In this document: one piece after another, positions 1-10,379 of the stretch
Position numbering within the stretch: position 1 is the stretch's first letter
How the letters are laid out: every line of letters starts with the position of its first letter
Source: Marine Group III euryarchaeote CG-Bathy1
Lineage (GTDB): Archaea; Thermoplasmatota; Poseidoniia; MGIII; CG-Epi1
Assembly (NCBI GenBank): GCA_001875425.1
Contig: MIYU01000001.1
Span: forward strand, 1-64,000
Reading direction: 5' to 3'
Length of the DNA stretch: 64,000 bases
The notes under the pieces: model-generated
Database searches by the model: none
Seen by the model: the letters and a program-made list of their open reading frames with translations, nothing else
Told to the model about the DNA's origin: nothing
Program-made: the position numbers and the translations under genes

Positions 1-356
1 GGTTTTCTTTTAACAAAAATCTCAGTATCCTGATAATCTACAGGTAAGTAGTAGATTGCACTTTTTCTTTCTGCTTTGAGAACAATATATAGTGGAAAAT
101 ATATTCCAGCGTCCATTCTCTCTTTTTGCGGTCTCCATGCAGCTCCAAGGATGTTTTTTGGTAAAACGTCGATGTTCTTTACATTTTTCGATTTAACTTG
201 GGCCAAATATCCGCAGAAATCACATACTATGTCTGCACATTTGAAATTAGGTGGTAAAGTTTTCAACGTTTTTTCTTTCTTACATTTTGGACAAGAACAT
301 TTTTTAGCAATTAATTTTTCACCCCAATCACCAAGTTTTTGTTTGTCAGTTGGCAT
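1..356 (-). CDS. Partial DpnI-like PD-(D/E)XK nuclease (N-terminal part, runs off the window)
   Basis: I translated this reading frame by hand from an ATG at 356-354; it stays open to base 1, giving about 118 residues without the C-terminus. An early helix with GDWGEK is followed by two Cys pairs (CPKC near residue 22, CDFC near 46), an Asp in CADIVCD and a QVKSK strand. This zinc-ribbon plus D...QxK layout resembles the catalytic domain of DpnI-type restriction nucleases, which cut methylated DNA. It starts 2 bases after the kbl stop and is probably co-transcribed with it. Family assignment is by motif only. The substrate is unknown, and a non-restriction role such as repair is possible. Confidence 0.5.
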   Translation of the reverse strand, partial: MPTDKQKLGDWGEKLIAKKCSCPKCKKEKTLKTLPPNFKCADIVCDFCGYLAQVKSKNVKNIDVLPKNILGAAWRPQKERMDAGIYFPLYIVLKAERKSAIYYLPVDYQDTEIFVKRK

Positions 357-358
357 TT

Positions 359-1546
359 TTATATTACGCCTGCAGATTTTCCACCCTTTTCAAAGCTAGA
401 TAGGGCGGCATCTAAATCTTCCCGCTCAAGTCCAGCACTCATCATAACTCTAATTCTAGCCTTATCTGGGGCGACCATTGGAAAAACAATAGGTAGTGCA
501 AATATTCCATCATTAAGTAATTCCTTACTCAGAGTTTTTGCTTTATGAGATTCACCACACATTACTGGAATAATCGGGGTTTCAGAAACTCCCGTATCAA
601 AACCCATCGCTTGTATCTCCTTTCTAAAATATTCCGTATTATTCCAAAGTCGTTCTACATGCTGAGGCTCACTTTCTAACACTTCTATCGCCGCTTTACA
701 AGATGCTACAGTTGCTGGGGGAGCAGATCCTGACAATAACATTGTACGGGATTTATTGAATGCATATTTCACCATATGTTCTGAACCTGCTACTAATCCA
801 CCTACAACACCAAATGCCTTTGAGAATGAACCAGATTCCATGTCAACATCCTTTTCAATTCCAAAGTGAGCACCTATTCCTCTACCTCCAGCAAGTACTC
901 CTTCTCCATGACAATCATCAACGTAAGTCATAGCTCCATACTGTTTCGCTAATTTTGTTATTTCATCTAAGGGGGCAATATCTCCATCCATTGAAAATAC
1001 ACCATCCGTTATCACCAACGTCTTTTCACAATTCTTAGTTATTTTACGTAGACAATCTTCCAATTCTCCCATGTCATTATGTCCGTAGACTACTCTGTTA
1101 TCCTTTTTTACACCAGAAAGCCTTACTCCATCTATTATTGAACCATGATTTAATTGATCTGATATTATACCATCATTTTTTCCAGCAAGCTGCGGTATCA
1201 AACCAGAATTCACCGCAAAACCGGTCTGAAAATACAAAGCCGATTCTCTATGTTTAAAGCGTGCAATAGTTTCCTCAAGTTGATTGTGAATGTCCATATT
1301 CCCCGCTATTGGTCGTACACTACCACTTCCTACTCCATGACTTTCAATAGCCTCTATCGCTGCCTTTTTCACTTTCGGATGTGTACTTAAATTCAAATAA
1401 TTATTGGAACAGAGCATTACGGTTTCTTTACCATTTATCATACTTCTAGCCGACGACGGTCCTTGGATTACAGGCGGCTGCCAATCGAATCCCTTAGAAA
1501 CTAAATCTTCGTATTCTTTCTTCATCCACTGTGTAGGTTCGTTCAT
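359..1546 (-). CDS. kbl: Glycine C-acetyltransferase (2-amino-3-ketobutyrate CoA ligase)
   Basis: A cytoplasmic fold-type I PLP enzyme that splits 2-amino-3-oxobutyrate with CoA into glycine and acetyl-CoA, the second step of threonine breakdown. The 395 residues match the family length. The cofactor aspartate and histidine lie in VDDCHGEG (D210, H213) and the PLP lysine in GSFSKAFG (K243). It follows tdh with a one-base gap, so the pair forms an operon for both steps. The family also includes serine palmitoyltransferase and 8-amino-7-oxononanoate synthase, but the tdh neighbour makes Kbl by far the best reading. Confidence 0.92.
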   Translation of the reverse strand: MNEPTQWMKKEYEDLVSKGFDWQPPVIQGPSSARSMINGKETVMLCSNNYLNLSTHPKVKKAAIEAIESHGVGSGSVRPIAGNMDIHNQLEETIARFKHRESALYFQTGFAVNSGLIPQLAGKNDGIISDQLNHGSIIDGVRLSGVKKDNRVVYGHNDMGELEDCLRKITKNCEKTLVITDGVFSMDGDIAPLDEITKLAKQYGAMTYVDDCHGEGVLAGGRGIGAHFGIEKDVDMESGSFSKAFGVVGGLVAGSEHMVKYAFNKSRTMLLSGSAPPATVASCKAAIEVLESEPQHVERLWNNTEYFRKEIQAMGFDTGVSETPIIPVMCGESHKAKTLSKELLNDGIFALPIVFPMVAPDKARIRVMMSAGLEREDLDAALSSFEKGGKSAGVI

Positions 1547-1547
1547 T

Positions 1548-2501
1548 TCACTCTTCCTTTAATTTGATTTCTAAATTAGCTAACATATCTTCTGTCATCC
1601 GTTCTAAATTATAAGCAGGATCCCAATTCCAATCATTTCTGGAACTAGCATCATCTATTTCATCTGGCCAAGAATCAGCTATCTCTTGACGATTATCTGA
1701 CACGTATGTACATTCAAAACCATCAATTCTCTTCGCTATACTTTCAGCAAGTTCACCAGCTGTAAAACTCATAGAAGATAAATTATAATCTGAATGTTGA
1801 TTAAGATTTTCCAATGGTGCATCCATCAAATCCAAAGTTCCTTTTATCGCATCAGACATATACATCATAGGCAATTTCGTATCAGCTCTAACGAAACATT
1901 CATACTTTTTATTTCTAATAGCTTCATAATATATTGCTACAGCATAATCTGTCGTTCCACCACCGGGTTCCGTTTTCCAACTTATCAACCCCGGATATCT
2001 AATACCTCGTACATCTACAGCATATTTACGATAATAATAATCGCATAATAATTCACCAGCAACTTTGGTTACACCATACATCGTTGTAGGTTTCAACACA
2101 ACTTCTCCAGTTTCTTCATCATTTCCAAATACTGCAATAGAGCTAGGACAAAACAACCGTTGATCTCTCTTCCGAGCTACCTCTAAGATATTGTACAGTC
2201 CATTCAAATTCACATCATAACAAAGTTGAGGGTTTTTTTCACCCGTCACTGATAATATAGCAGCCAAATGATAAACAGTATCTATTTCATACTCATCAAC
2301 AATTTTCTCATAACTTTCTAAATCATTAATATCTCCATAAATGAAAGGCCCTTCTTCTAATTCTTTAGGCGCTTTAGTTCTGTGCCCCATACCTATTACA
2401 TTCTCATTCCCCAATCTTTCGCGCAGAGCGATAGTTAATTCGGTACCAATCTGTCCCGCAGCACCAGTAATCAAGACTCTTTTCTGTTCTCTAGTATGCA
2501 T
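1548..2501 (-). CDS. tdh: L-threonine 3-dehydrogenase, short-chain (epimerase-like) type
   Basis: Oxidises L-threonine with NAD+ to 2-amino-3-oxobutyrate. The N-terminal Rossmann motif GAAGQIG (residues 13-19) and the catalytic pair in MYGVTK (Tyr142, Lys146) mark an extended SDR protein. The PGGGTTDYAV stretch is characteristic of the epimerase-like threonine dehydrogenases of bacteria and Thermoplasmatales, which are unrelated to the zinc-dependent medium-chain type. I chose the ATG at 2501 because a GGGTG purine run lies just upstream; GTG at 2507 is an alternative. The downstream gene kbl takes the unstable product. Confidence 0.9.
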   Translation of the reverse strand: MHTREQKRVLITGAAGQIGTELTIALRERLGNENVIGMGHRTKAPKELEEGPFIYGDINDLESYEKIVDEYEIDTVYHLAAILSVTGEKNPQLCYDVNLNGLYNILEVARKRDQRLFCPSSIAVFGNDEETGEVVLKPTTMYGVTKVAGELLCDYYYRKYAVDVRGIRYPGLISWKTEPGGGTTDYAVAIYYEAIRNKKYECFVRADTKLPMMYMSDAIKGTLDLMDAPLENLNQHSDYNLSSMSFTAGELAESIAKRIDGFECTYVSDNRQEIADSWPDEIDDASSRNDWNWDPAYNLERMTEDMLANLEIKLKEE

Positions 2502-2551
2502 CAACACCCTATCTATCGGCCTTTATTTTAGCATAAGTGGCATACAAATTA

Positions 2552-2559
2552 CATATATG
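2552..2559. promoter_or_regulatory. Palindromic TATA element shared by divergent tdh and tpiA
   Basis: CATATATG lies in the 79-base divergent spacer, about 29 bases before the tpiA GTG and about 50 before the tdh ATG. As a palindrome it could place TBP in either direction. It would give a nearly leaderless tpiA transcript and a short tdh leader. Confidence 0.45.
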
Positions 2560-2580
2560 CCTCATGTAAATTGAGGTAGT

Positions 2581-3255
2581 GTGCTCAAAACTCCATTAAT
2601 CATAGTCAATCTCAAAACCTACGAAAAAGGATTCGGCAATCTTGGCTTAGCTTTATGCAAAGATATGGAAAGCGTAGCTCAGGAGAGTGGGGTTTGTATC
2701 GCAGCTGCAGTTAATACCGTCGATATTTTTGCTTATTCTCAAGCAACTAACATCCCTATAATGGCACAACACATAGATCCCATAAATTTTGGTGCACACA
2801 CCGGCCATTCTCTTCCTGAAGCAGTCTTGAATGCTGGAGCTGTTGGAACTTTAATAAATCACGCCGAAAGACAAATTGATGAGGAAAAAATATCTGCAAC
2901 AATTTCTAGATCTAGGGATTCAAACCTCACTACAATCCTCTGTACTGCCGATATAGATAAAACAATCAGCGGTGCTAAATTAGGGCCAGATATGATAGCT
3001 ATAGAACCTCCGGAACTCATAGGTGGAGATATTTCAGTCTCTACAGCTAATCCAGAAATCATTTCTGAAACAGTTTCTAAAGTCTCTGAAATTTCTAACA
3101 ATATCAAAATTTTATGTGGGGCGGGTGTAAAGACTCGAGATGACGTTTCCAAAGCTTTCGAACTAGGTGTCGATGGAATTTTATTAGCCTCCGGAGTAGT
3201 TTTATCCGATAATCCCAGAAAAATACTCCATGAGTTGGTTTTAGGAATCGTTTAA
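2581..3255 (+). CDS. tpiA: Triosephosphate isomerase, archaeal type
   Basis: Interconverts glyceraldehyde 3-phosphate and dihydroxyacetone phosphate. At 224 residues it has the short archaeal (tetrameric) form rather than the roughly 250 of bacteria. Substrate-binding Asn10 and Lys12 are in VNLKTYE, catalytic His94 in LINHAER, and catalytic Glu142 in AIEPPE; the phosphate-binding CGAG and LLASG loops are near the C-terminus. The start is GTG, preceded by GAGGTAG. It is transcribed away from tdh and followed by a T-run that may end the transcript before groES. Confidence 0.93.
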   Translation: MLKTPLIIVNLKTYEKGFGNLGLALCKDMESVAQESGVCIAAAVNTVDIFAYSQATNIPIMAQHIDPINFGAHTGHSLPEAVLNAGAVGTLINHAERQIDEEKISATISRSRDSNLTTILCTADIDKTISGAKLGPDMIAIEPPELIGGDISVSTANPEIISETVSKVSEISNNIKILCGAGVKTRDDVSKAFELGVDGILLASGVVLSDNPRKILHELVLGIV

Positions 3256-3260
3256 GCCCC

Positions 3261-3266
3261 TTTTTT
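3261..3266 (+). terminator. Oligo-T tract after tpiA
   Basis: Six T residues after a C run, 5 bases past the tpiA stop. Archaeal intrinsic termination uses such T-tracts. It sits just before the groES TATA box, so it would separate the two transcripts. Confidence 0.35.
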
Positions 3267-3273
3267 GAATTAA

Positions 3274-3282
3274 TTTTATATA
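3274..3282 (+). promoter_or_regulatory. TATA box of the groES-groEL operon
   Basis: TTTTATATA in the 114-base tpiA-groES gap, about 95 bases before the groES ATG, implying a leader of roughly 65 bases. An AAGGAGTAAAT ribosome binding segment sits at 3359-3369. The same 11 bases precede EF-1A, which fits strong translation. Confidence 0.6.
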
Positions 3283-3369
3283 TTCTCCTGGTTAACAACC
3301 TCCGGTTGCATAGCACTAGGGCTTCACAATTCTCTAGGCAACTAATAAAAGAATTAACAAGGAGTAAAT

Positions 3370-3639
3370 ATGACAGGTATCGAACCTTTAGGAGAGATGG
3401 TTCTCGTTGAAATGGAAAAGGCCGCTGAAAAAACAACTTCAGGTCTTTTAATTCCAGAAGCAGCGAGAGAAAAGATGAATGTTGGCGTAGTAGTTTCTGC
3501 AGGCCCAGAGGCCGAAATAGCTGGCATCTCATCTGGAGACAGAGTTGTTTACAGAAAATATTCTGGAACAGAAATGGAATGGGAAGGGAATGAATATCTC
3601 TTAGTTAAATCTGAAGATATACAAGCTAAGATAAAGTGA
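3370..3639 (+). CDS. groES: Group I co-chaperonin GroES (Cpn10)
   Basis: The lid of the GroEL folding chamber. The 89 residues show the Cpn10 pattern: IEPLGEMVLVEMEKAAEKTTSGLLIP, where the TTSGLLIP part is the mobile loop that contacts GroEL, then a beta barrel ending LLVKSEDIQAKI. A strong AAGGAG ribosome binding site lies 5 bases before the ATG. groEL follows after 9 bases. Group I chaperonins are bacterial, and among archaea are known mainly from Methanosarcina-type methanogens and some marine Thermoplasmatota, so lateral acquisition is the likely origin. Confidence 0.92.
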   Translation: MTGIEPLGEMVLVEMEKAAEKTTSGLLIPEAAREKMNVGVVVSAGPEAEIAGISSGDRVVYRKYSGTEMEWEGNEYLLVKSEDIQAKIK

Positions 3640-5304
<1,665 letters not shown>

Positions 5305-5308
5305 AGAT

Positions 5309-5785
5309 TTATTGTTTAATTTCAACAAGTCTATTCAAAACAATTTCAGCATGCCCCTTCGCTTTGACATTAGTCCACACTTCGGCTACATCGCCTTTAT
5401 CATCAATTAGGAATGTTGTTCGTGTAACGCCCATGTAGGTACGACCGTACATCGATTTCTCTTTCCAAACACCATATTCCGTAACCAATTTTTTTTCTGT
5501 ATCAGCAAGTAAATCAATATTCAATTTATATTTTTCAATAAATTTACAATGACTTTTTTCATCATCCGGACTTATCCCAAATATGATTGTGTTTTCTTTT
5601 TCAAAGTTTTTACTTAAAGATGTAAACTCATTAGCTTCTATTGTACAGCCAGGTGTATCGTCTTTAGGATAGAAGTACATCACTACCCACTTCCCATTCA
5701 AATCTTTTAGATTTATATTCTCACCATTCTGATTCAGAACAGAAAAATCAGGCGCTTTTGTACCAACATTAGGAATTTCTACCAT
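5309..5785 (-). CDS. bcp: Peroxiredoxin, BCP/PrxQ family
   Basis: Thiol peroxidase that reduces H2O2 and organic peroxides. The 158 residues carry the family block YPKDDTPGCT with the peroxidatic Cys47. The usual resolving cysteine five residues later is an asparagine. The only other cysteine is Cys80 (KSHCKF), in the region of helix alpha-3, where a subset of PrxQ proteins place their resolving residue. It lies 6 bases downstream of the carboxyltransferase gene in one transcript and converges on groEL with a 4-base gap. Confidence 0.9.
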   Translation of the reverse strand: MVEIPNVGTKAPDFSVLNQNGENINLKDLNGKWVVMYFYPKDDTPGCTIEANEFTSLSKNFEKENTIIFGISPDDEKSHCKFIEKYKLNIDLLADTEKKLVTEYGVWKEKSMYGRTYMGVTRTTFLIDDKGDVAEVWTNVKAKGHAEIVLNRLVEIKQ

Positions 5786-5791
5786 ATTATT

Positions 5792-7339
5792 TCACAACGG
5801 AATATTACCATGTTTTCTATTAGGCTTTTGCTCTCTTTTAGAAGAAAACCTTTCCAAACCTTTAGCCAACATCATTCTGGTTTCTCTTGGATGTATTACT
5901 GCGTCAATATATCCCATTTCAGCAGCTACATACGGAGAAGCAAATTTCTCTTTGTATTCTTCTACTAACTCATTTCTTTTTTTGTCCGGGTCTTCAGATT
6001 CTTTCAATTCTTTTCTAAATATGATATTTACAGCCCCTTCAGCCCCCATAACTGCAATCTCTGCTGTTGGCCAAGCTAAATTCAGATCGGCACGAATATG
6101 TTTTGACGCCATCACATCATAAGCACCACCATATGCCTTTCTTGTAATCACAGTTAATTTAGGAACGGTAGCTTCAGAAAATGCATACAATAGTTTCGAT
6201 CCATGACGTATAATTCCTCCATGCTCTTGTTCTTTTCCAGGAAGAAATCCAGGAACATCAACCAAAGTAACAAGAGGTATGTTGAAAGCATCACAGAATC
6301 TAACAAATCTCGCACCTTTTATTGATGAATTTATATCTAAACAACCTGCAAGGTGCATCGGTTGATTGGCAACCACTCCGACGCTTTGTCCATTTAATCT
6401 TGCAAATCCAACAATCATATTTTTAGCCCAATCAGCCTGAACTTCTAGAAATTCTCCTAAATCAAAAATTGATTGAATTATATCTTTCATGTCATACGGC
6501 TCATTCGAATTGTCCGGCATGAAAGAGTCTAATGAATGAATCTCTTCGAATGCATCATCCCCACCTGCAAGGTGTACAGGCTTCTCCATATTATTTTGCG
6601 GAAGATATTCCATTAAATTCTTCAACCTGTCTAAAGCCTCTTCTTCATTTTTACACGAAAAATGAGCCACCCCCGAAATACTACTATGGGTTTCTCCACC
6701 CCCTAATTCATCGAATGAGACTTCTTCGTTAGTTACAGTTTTAATCACATCGGGTCCGGTGATAAACATATGACCGGTTCCTTCTGCCATTATTACAAAA
6801 TCGGTCATTGCTGGAGAATAAACTGCCCCTCCTGCACATGGTCCCAATATAACAGATATCTGTGGAACTACACCGGACAAAGCTACATTTCTATGAAATA
6901 TTTCAGCATATCCGCCTAGACTTGCCACACCTTCTTGAATTCTAGCACCACCTGAATCATTCAATCCAATTACCGGCGCCCCCATCTTCGAAGCTAAATC
7001 CATTATTTTGCATATTTTATTCGCATACGCCTCACCTAGTGCACCTCCAAAAACAGTAAAATCTTGAGAAAAAATATAGACGACCCTTCCATTAATGGTT
7101 CCGTGACCAGTAACAACTCCATCTCCTACAATTCTTTTTTTATCCAAATCAAAATTATTCGATCTATGCTTAACAAATGCATCAGTTTCAACAAAACTTC
7201 CACTATCTAGTATTTGCTCTATTCTTTCCCTTGCAGTTCCTTTTCCTTTCTCACGCTGTTTCTTCTTTTTCTTAGAATCGCCAGTCTTCAATTCCTTCAA
7301 CCGTTTATCTAATTCTTCTAGCCTTTCCTCTGTATTCAT
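5792..7339 (-). CDS. pccB: Acyl-CoA carboxylase, carboxyltransferase (beta) subunit, propionyl-CoA type
   Basis: Transfers carboxyl groups from carboxybiotin to an acyl-CoA, most likely propionyl-CoA giving methylmalonyl-CoA. The 515-residue crotonase-like double domain has GGARIQEG and [12 protein letters not shown] in the N-half and the biotin-side DVPGFLPG and [11 protein letters not shown] motifs in the C-half. The biotin carboxylase and biotin carrier subunits are not in this window. The methylmalonyl-CoA mutase gene at 11.7-13.4 kb supports a propionyl-CoA to succinyl-CoA route. Acetyl-CoA specificity or a decarboxylase role cannot be excluded. Confidence 0.88.
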   Translation of the reverse strand: MNTEERLEELDKRLKELKTGDSKKKKKQREKGKGTARERIEQILDSGSFVETDAFVKHRSNNFDLDKKRIVGDGVVTGHGTINGRVVYIFSQDFTVFGGALGEAYANKICKIMDLASKMGAPVIGLNDSGGARIQEGVASLGGYAEIFHRNVALSGVVPQISVILGPCAGGAVYSPAMTDFVIMAEGTGHMFITGPDVIKTVTNEEVSFDELGGGETHSSISGVAHFSCKNEEEALDRLKNLMEYLPQNNMEKPVHLAGGDDAFEEIHSLDSFMPDNSNEPYDMKDIIQSIFDLGEFLEVQADWAKNMIVGFARLNGQSVGVVANQPMHLAGCLDINSSIKGARFVRFCDAFNIPLVTLVDVPGFLPGKEQEHGGIIRHGSKLLYAFSEATVPKLTVITRKAYGGAYDVMASKHIRADLNLAWPTAEIAVMGAEGAVNIIFRKELKESEDPDKKRNELVEEYKEKFASPYVAAEMGYIDAVIHPRETRMMLAKGLERFSSKREQKPNRKHGNIPL

Positions 7340-7414
7340 TCTATGGGGTTAGAAACATCAATGTATAATCTTACTCCCCCTAAACACTTAACTCCTCATT
7401 TATTACGGTTTATA

Positions 7415-8677
7415 GTGAGCGAACTCAGACCGGTAAGGGGTGCGAGGGATTTTTATCCGGAAGATGCACGACTAAGGAGTTGGTTATTTTCTCATTTTAA
7501 AGAAGTTTCGCGCACCTTTGCATTTGAAGAATATGATGCCCCAATCGTTGAATCTGAAAGCATCTATACTAGAAAATCCGGAGAAGAGATAACTGATCAA
7601 ATCTATAACTTTGAAGATAAAGGCGGAAGACGAATATCTTTACGTCCTGAAATGACTCCTTCTTTAGCTAGGTTGATAATTCAAAAAGCACCCGTTCTTT
7701 CATTCCCTCTTAAATGGTACAGCATTCCACAATGTTGGCGCTATGAGCGAATGACACGTGGTAGAAAGAGAGAACATTACCAATGGAATATGGATATCAT
7801 AGGTGTTGAGAACACTTCAGCAGAAGTAGAGCTCTTATCTGCAATAATTTCATTATTCGAAAGAGTAGGGTTATCTAAAGAAGATGTCGGAATAAGAATT
7901 TCAAATAGAAAACTTTTACAAGAACTTCTTAGCAACATGGGCACCCCAGAAAATCAATTTTCTGAAATTTGCGTCGTTTTAGATAAGATGCACAAGCTAT
8001 CCAAGGAAGACATTTTCGAAAATCTCTCTCAATTGGGGTTAAGTGAAGATATATCTTCTGAAATTTTCGATATGTTGAAAATTCAAGACATCTCTACCTT
8101 CGAGCAGAAATTGGGCGCAGATAGTGAAGCAGTTTCAGAATTAAAAGAACTTTTCAACTTAGCTGATTCTTGCAGTATAACGGAATGGTTGTCTTTCGAC
8201 GCATCGATAGTGAGGGGACTGTCGTATTACACTGGTACAGTTTTCGAAGCATTCGATAAAAAACAAGATTTCCGCGCTATTTGTGGGGGAGGCAGGTACG
8301 ACAAACTTCTCAGCAGTTTCAATGCTACAGACATGCCCTGCTGCGGTTTCGGTTTCGGCGATGTCGTAATTATGGAAATCCTCCAAGAAAGAAATCTTCT
8401 CCCTTCTTTACTTCAAAATACAGATGATGTTGTTTTTTTCATGGAAGATTCTCTAAGAGAAGTCGCTATGAAAGTCTCTACTATTTTACGTAAGAATGGT
8501 CGGTCTGTCGATTTAATCATGAAAAGTAAAAAAGTCAAAAAAGCACTCAAATATGCCAACAAGATTGGAGCTTCCCGATTAATCATGATAACTCCTGATG
8601 AATGGGAAAAAGAGTCTATCAGAATCAAAGACATGGCTAGTGGAGAAGAATCAGAACTACTACTTTCCAAACTTTAA
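7415..8677 (+). CDS. hisS: Histidyl-tRNA synthetase
   Basis: Charges tRNA-His; a class II synthetase of about 420 residues. Motifs: RPEMTPSLAR, motif 2 RYERMTRGRKREHYQW, the histidine-specific LSYYTGTVFEAF and GGGRYDKL, then a C-terminal anticodon-binding domain. I prefer the GTG at 7415 because conserved sequence begins at RPVRGARDFYP just after it and a TATA-like GTATAATC lies near 7363. An in-frame ATG at 7343 would add 24 residues with no family resemblance and abut the divergent pccB start. A tRNA-His gene lies 3 kb downstream. Confidence 0.92.
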   Translation: MSELRPVRGARDFYPEDARLRSWLFSHFKEVSRTFAFEEYDAPIVESESIYTRKSGEEITDQIYNFEDKGGRRISLRPEMTPSLARLIIQKAPVLSFPLKWYSIPQCWRYERMTRGRKREHYQWNMDIIGVENTSAEVELLSAIISLFERVGLSKEDVGIRISNRKLLQELLSNMGTPENQFSEICVVLDKMHKLSKEDIFENLSQLGLSEDISSEIFDMLKIQDISTFEQKLGADSEAVSELKELFNLADSCSITEWLSFDASIVRGLSYYTGTVFEAFDKKQDFRAICGGGRYDKLLSSFNATDMPCCGFGFGDVVIMEILQERNLLPSLLQNTDDVVFFMEDSLREVAMKVSTILRKNGRSVDLIMKSKKVKKALKYANKIGASRLIMITPDEWEKESIRIKDMASGEESELLLSKL

Positions 8678-8682
8678 ATTTT

Positions 8683-8724
8683 CGACTAAATTATTATATT
8701 CATATGTATTTTACATCTTCAATG
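8683..8724 (+). repeat. Promoter-leader cassette, copy 1
   Basis: Forty-two bases, from CGACTAAATTATTATATT to the ATG of the Asp-box lipoprotein gene, match the copy at 10338-10379 at 39 of 42 positions. They include the AT-rich TATA element at 8691-8700, about 27 bases before the ATG, implying a leaderless transcript. Similarity continues more weakly into the signal peptide. Confidence 0.8.
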
Positions 8725-10344
8725 GACGGGTCAAAACAGAAACACAATATATCGCTAATATCTCTCGTAGCACTACTACTAGTTTCTGGCTGTCTTCAAG
8801 AAGATACAATATTACCACCCTCGCCGCCTGAAGAACCATCTCTTCCAGATGGTATTTTTGTTACAGGTCCTGATGGTCTCAATGTTTCAGATGAACCACT
8901 TCTCATGGACTTCGTTTTTAGCGATGTAGGTGAACAAGGAGCCGAACCCAGTATAGGTGTTACTTCTAGCGGTTGCATATTTTTCATAGCATTTGAAAAA
9001 CCGATGCGTTCTTGTGACTATGGTCAATCGTGGATAAATGCCGCCGAAGGAGATCCGACACAAGCTCCGTTTACTAATGATCCATATGGTTGGGTGGACA
9101 ATGTTACAGACCGTGTATTCAATATTCATATGATGGGACTTCAAACCACTTGGATTGGTTGGTCTGATAATGATGGCGAAACATGGGCAGGCAATCCTCA
9201 TGATTCTGGAACAACTCCCCTAAATGACCACATCAAACTTGGTTCAGGACCATGGACTGATGAAGGTCTGTATGCTGCGATAGGACAAGGTAGTAGCAAC
9301 GTGTACGAGCAGGCCGTATATTTCTGTTATAACAAGCTAGCCGGCATATTCTGCTTCACTAGTTTCGATGGTGGGGCTTCATTCGAGGCAGGGGGGCAAA
9401 TCATAGGATTGGCAACCACTAATGGGGGGTTACATGGGGCCATTACGACTGCGGCCGATGGTACAGTTTATTTGCCTCCAAGGGTTTCAACACCAACAGT
9501 CATTTTCTCTAAAGACAACGGCTTTAGTTGGGAACAGCGTACAATGGGAGAAGATGTAGGCACACCAAACCCTCGTAAGAATGCAGAAGTCGCTACAGAT
9601 ACTCTTTCCAACGCATATCACACATGGGTTGGCGCCGATGAAGGCATCTATATGTCACGAAGTACCGATTCCGGTAATACCTGGGAACAGGAAAGTACTC
9701 GAATCAGTCCTGCTGGAGTAATTTCAACTACATTTCCCCACACATCTGCCGGCAGTCCTGGCCGAATCGCTATTACTTACTTAGGAAGTGAAAATGCTAG
9801 CGCATTAGGGCAACCCAACATTGATGATGAACCATGGGATGGAAATGCACACTATGCTCCCGCCAATGTCAGTTATCATCTTTACATTACATACAGTTTG
9901 AATGCTTTGGATCCAAATCCAGTATTTCATACACAGAGAGTTACATCAGATCCTGTCCAAATGGGTAGTATCTGTCTAAACAGCGGAGATTGCCGGGATA
10001 CTGGCGGGGACAGATCTAATCGGAATCTTTTAGATTTCAATGATCTTCATATAGATTTAGAAGGAAGAGTGTACGTGGCTTTTGCAGACGGGTGTACTGG
10101 GACTTGCGCATCTGGAGAGGACACCTCCCCTGAAAATTCTCGAGATAGATTGGGTTCTGTGTATTACTTAGGAAATGGACCAAGCCTTTACGAATCTGTA
10201 GGCAATTTATCCATATTAATTCCACCTCTCGGTACTCCTGAACCATTCATTTTTAATCACATTCTTTCCATTTCGTTTACCACCTTCGCTATTCTTCCTT
10301 CGTTAAAAGTATCTAGGATAAGGTCATTACTAGAACTCGACTAA
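8722..10344 (+). CDS. Secreted lipoprotein with Asp-box (BNR/sialidase-like) beta-propeller
   Basis: A 540-residue exported protein. A signal peptide ends in the lipobox LVSGC with the lipidated cysteine at residue 24. Five Asp-box motifs of the S-x-D-x-G-x-x-W type occur near residues 97-104, 148-155, 214-221, 263-270 and 314-321, typical of sialidase-like propellers; catalytic residues of a true sialidase were not identified. I moved the start to the ATG at 8722 because upstream sequence is a copy of the region before the next gene, whose start aligns there. A short hydrophobic stretch lies near the C-terminus. It might bind or cut glycans on particles. Confidence 0.75.
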   Translation: MDGSKQKHNISLISLVALLLVSGCLQEDTILPPSPPEEPSLPDGIFVTGPDGLNVSDEPLLMDFVFSDVGEQGAEPSIGVTSSGCIFFIAFEKPMRSCDYGQSWINAAEGDPTQAPFTNDPYGWVDNVTDRVFNIHMMGLQTTWIGWSDNDGETWAGNPHDSGTTPLNDHIKLGSGPWTDEGLYAAIGQGSSNVYEQAVYFCYNKLAGIFCFTSFDGGASFEAGGQIIGLATTNGGLHGAITTAADGTVYLPPRVSTPTVIFSKDNGFSWEQRTMGEDVGTPNPRKNAEVATDTLSNAYHTWVGADEGIYMSRSTDSGNTWEQESTRISPAGVISTTFPHTSAGSPGRIAITYLGSENASALGQPNIDDEPWDGNAHYAPANVSYHLYITYSLNALDPNPVFHTQRVTSDPVQMGSICLNSGDCRDTGGDRSNRNLLDFNDLHIDLEGRVYVAFADGCTGTCASGEDTSPENSRDRLGSVYYLGNGPSLYESVGNLSILIPPLGTPEPFIFNHILSISFTTFAILPSLKVSRIRSLLELD

Positions 10345-10379
10345 ATTATTATATTCATACATATTTCACATCTTCAATG
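10338..10379 (+). repeat. Promoter-leader cassette, copy 2
   Basis: Second copy of the 42-base cassette (39 of 42 identical to 8683-8724). Its first seven bases, CGACTAA, contain the stop codon of the upstream lipoprotein gene, and its last three are the subtilase ATG. The TATA-like element is at 10346-10355. Confidence 0.8.

Noticed and set aside
76-399. A plus-strand open frame at the left edge
   Set aside because: The minus strand carries a coherent nuclease-like protein with Cys pairs here and continues out of the window; the plus frame looks like its shadow.
3104-3532. A minus-strand frame across tpiA and groES
   Set aside because: Opposite to two certain genes and their promoter; composition is leucine- and arginine-rich as expected of a shadow.
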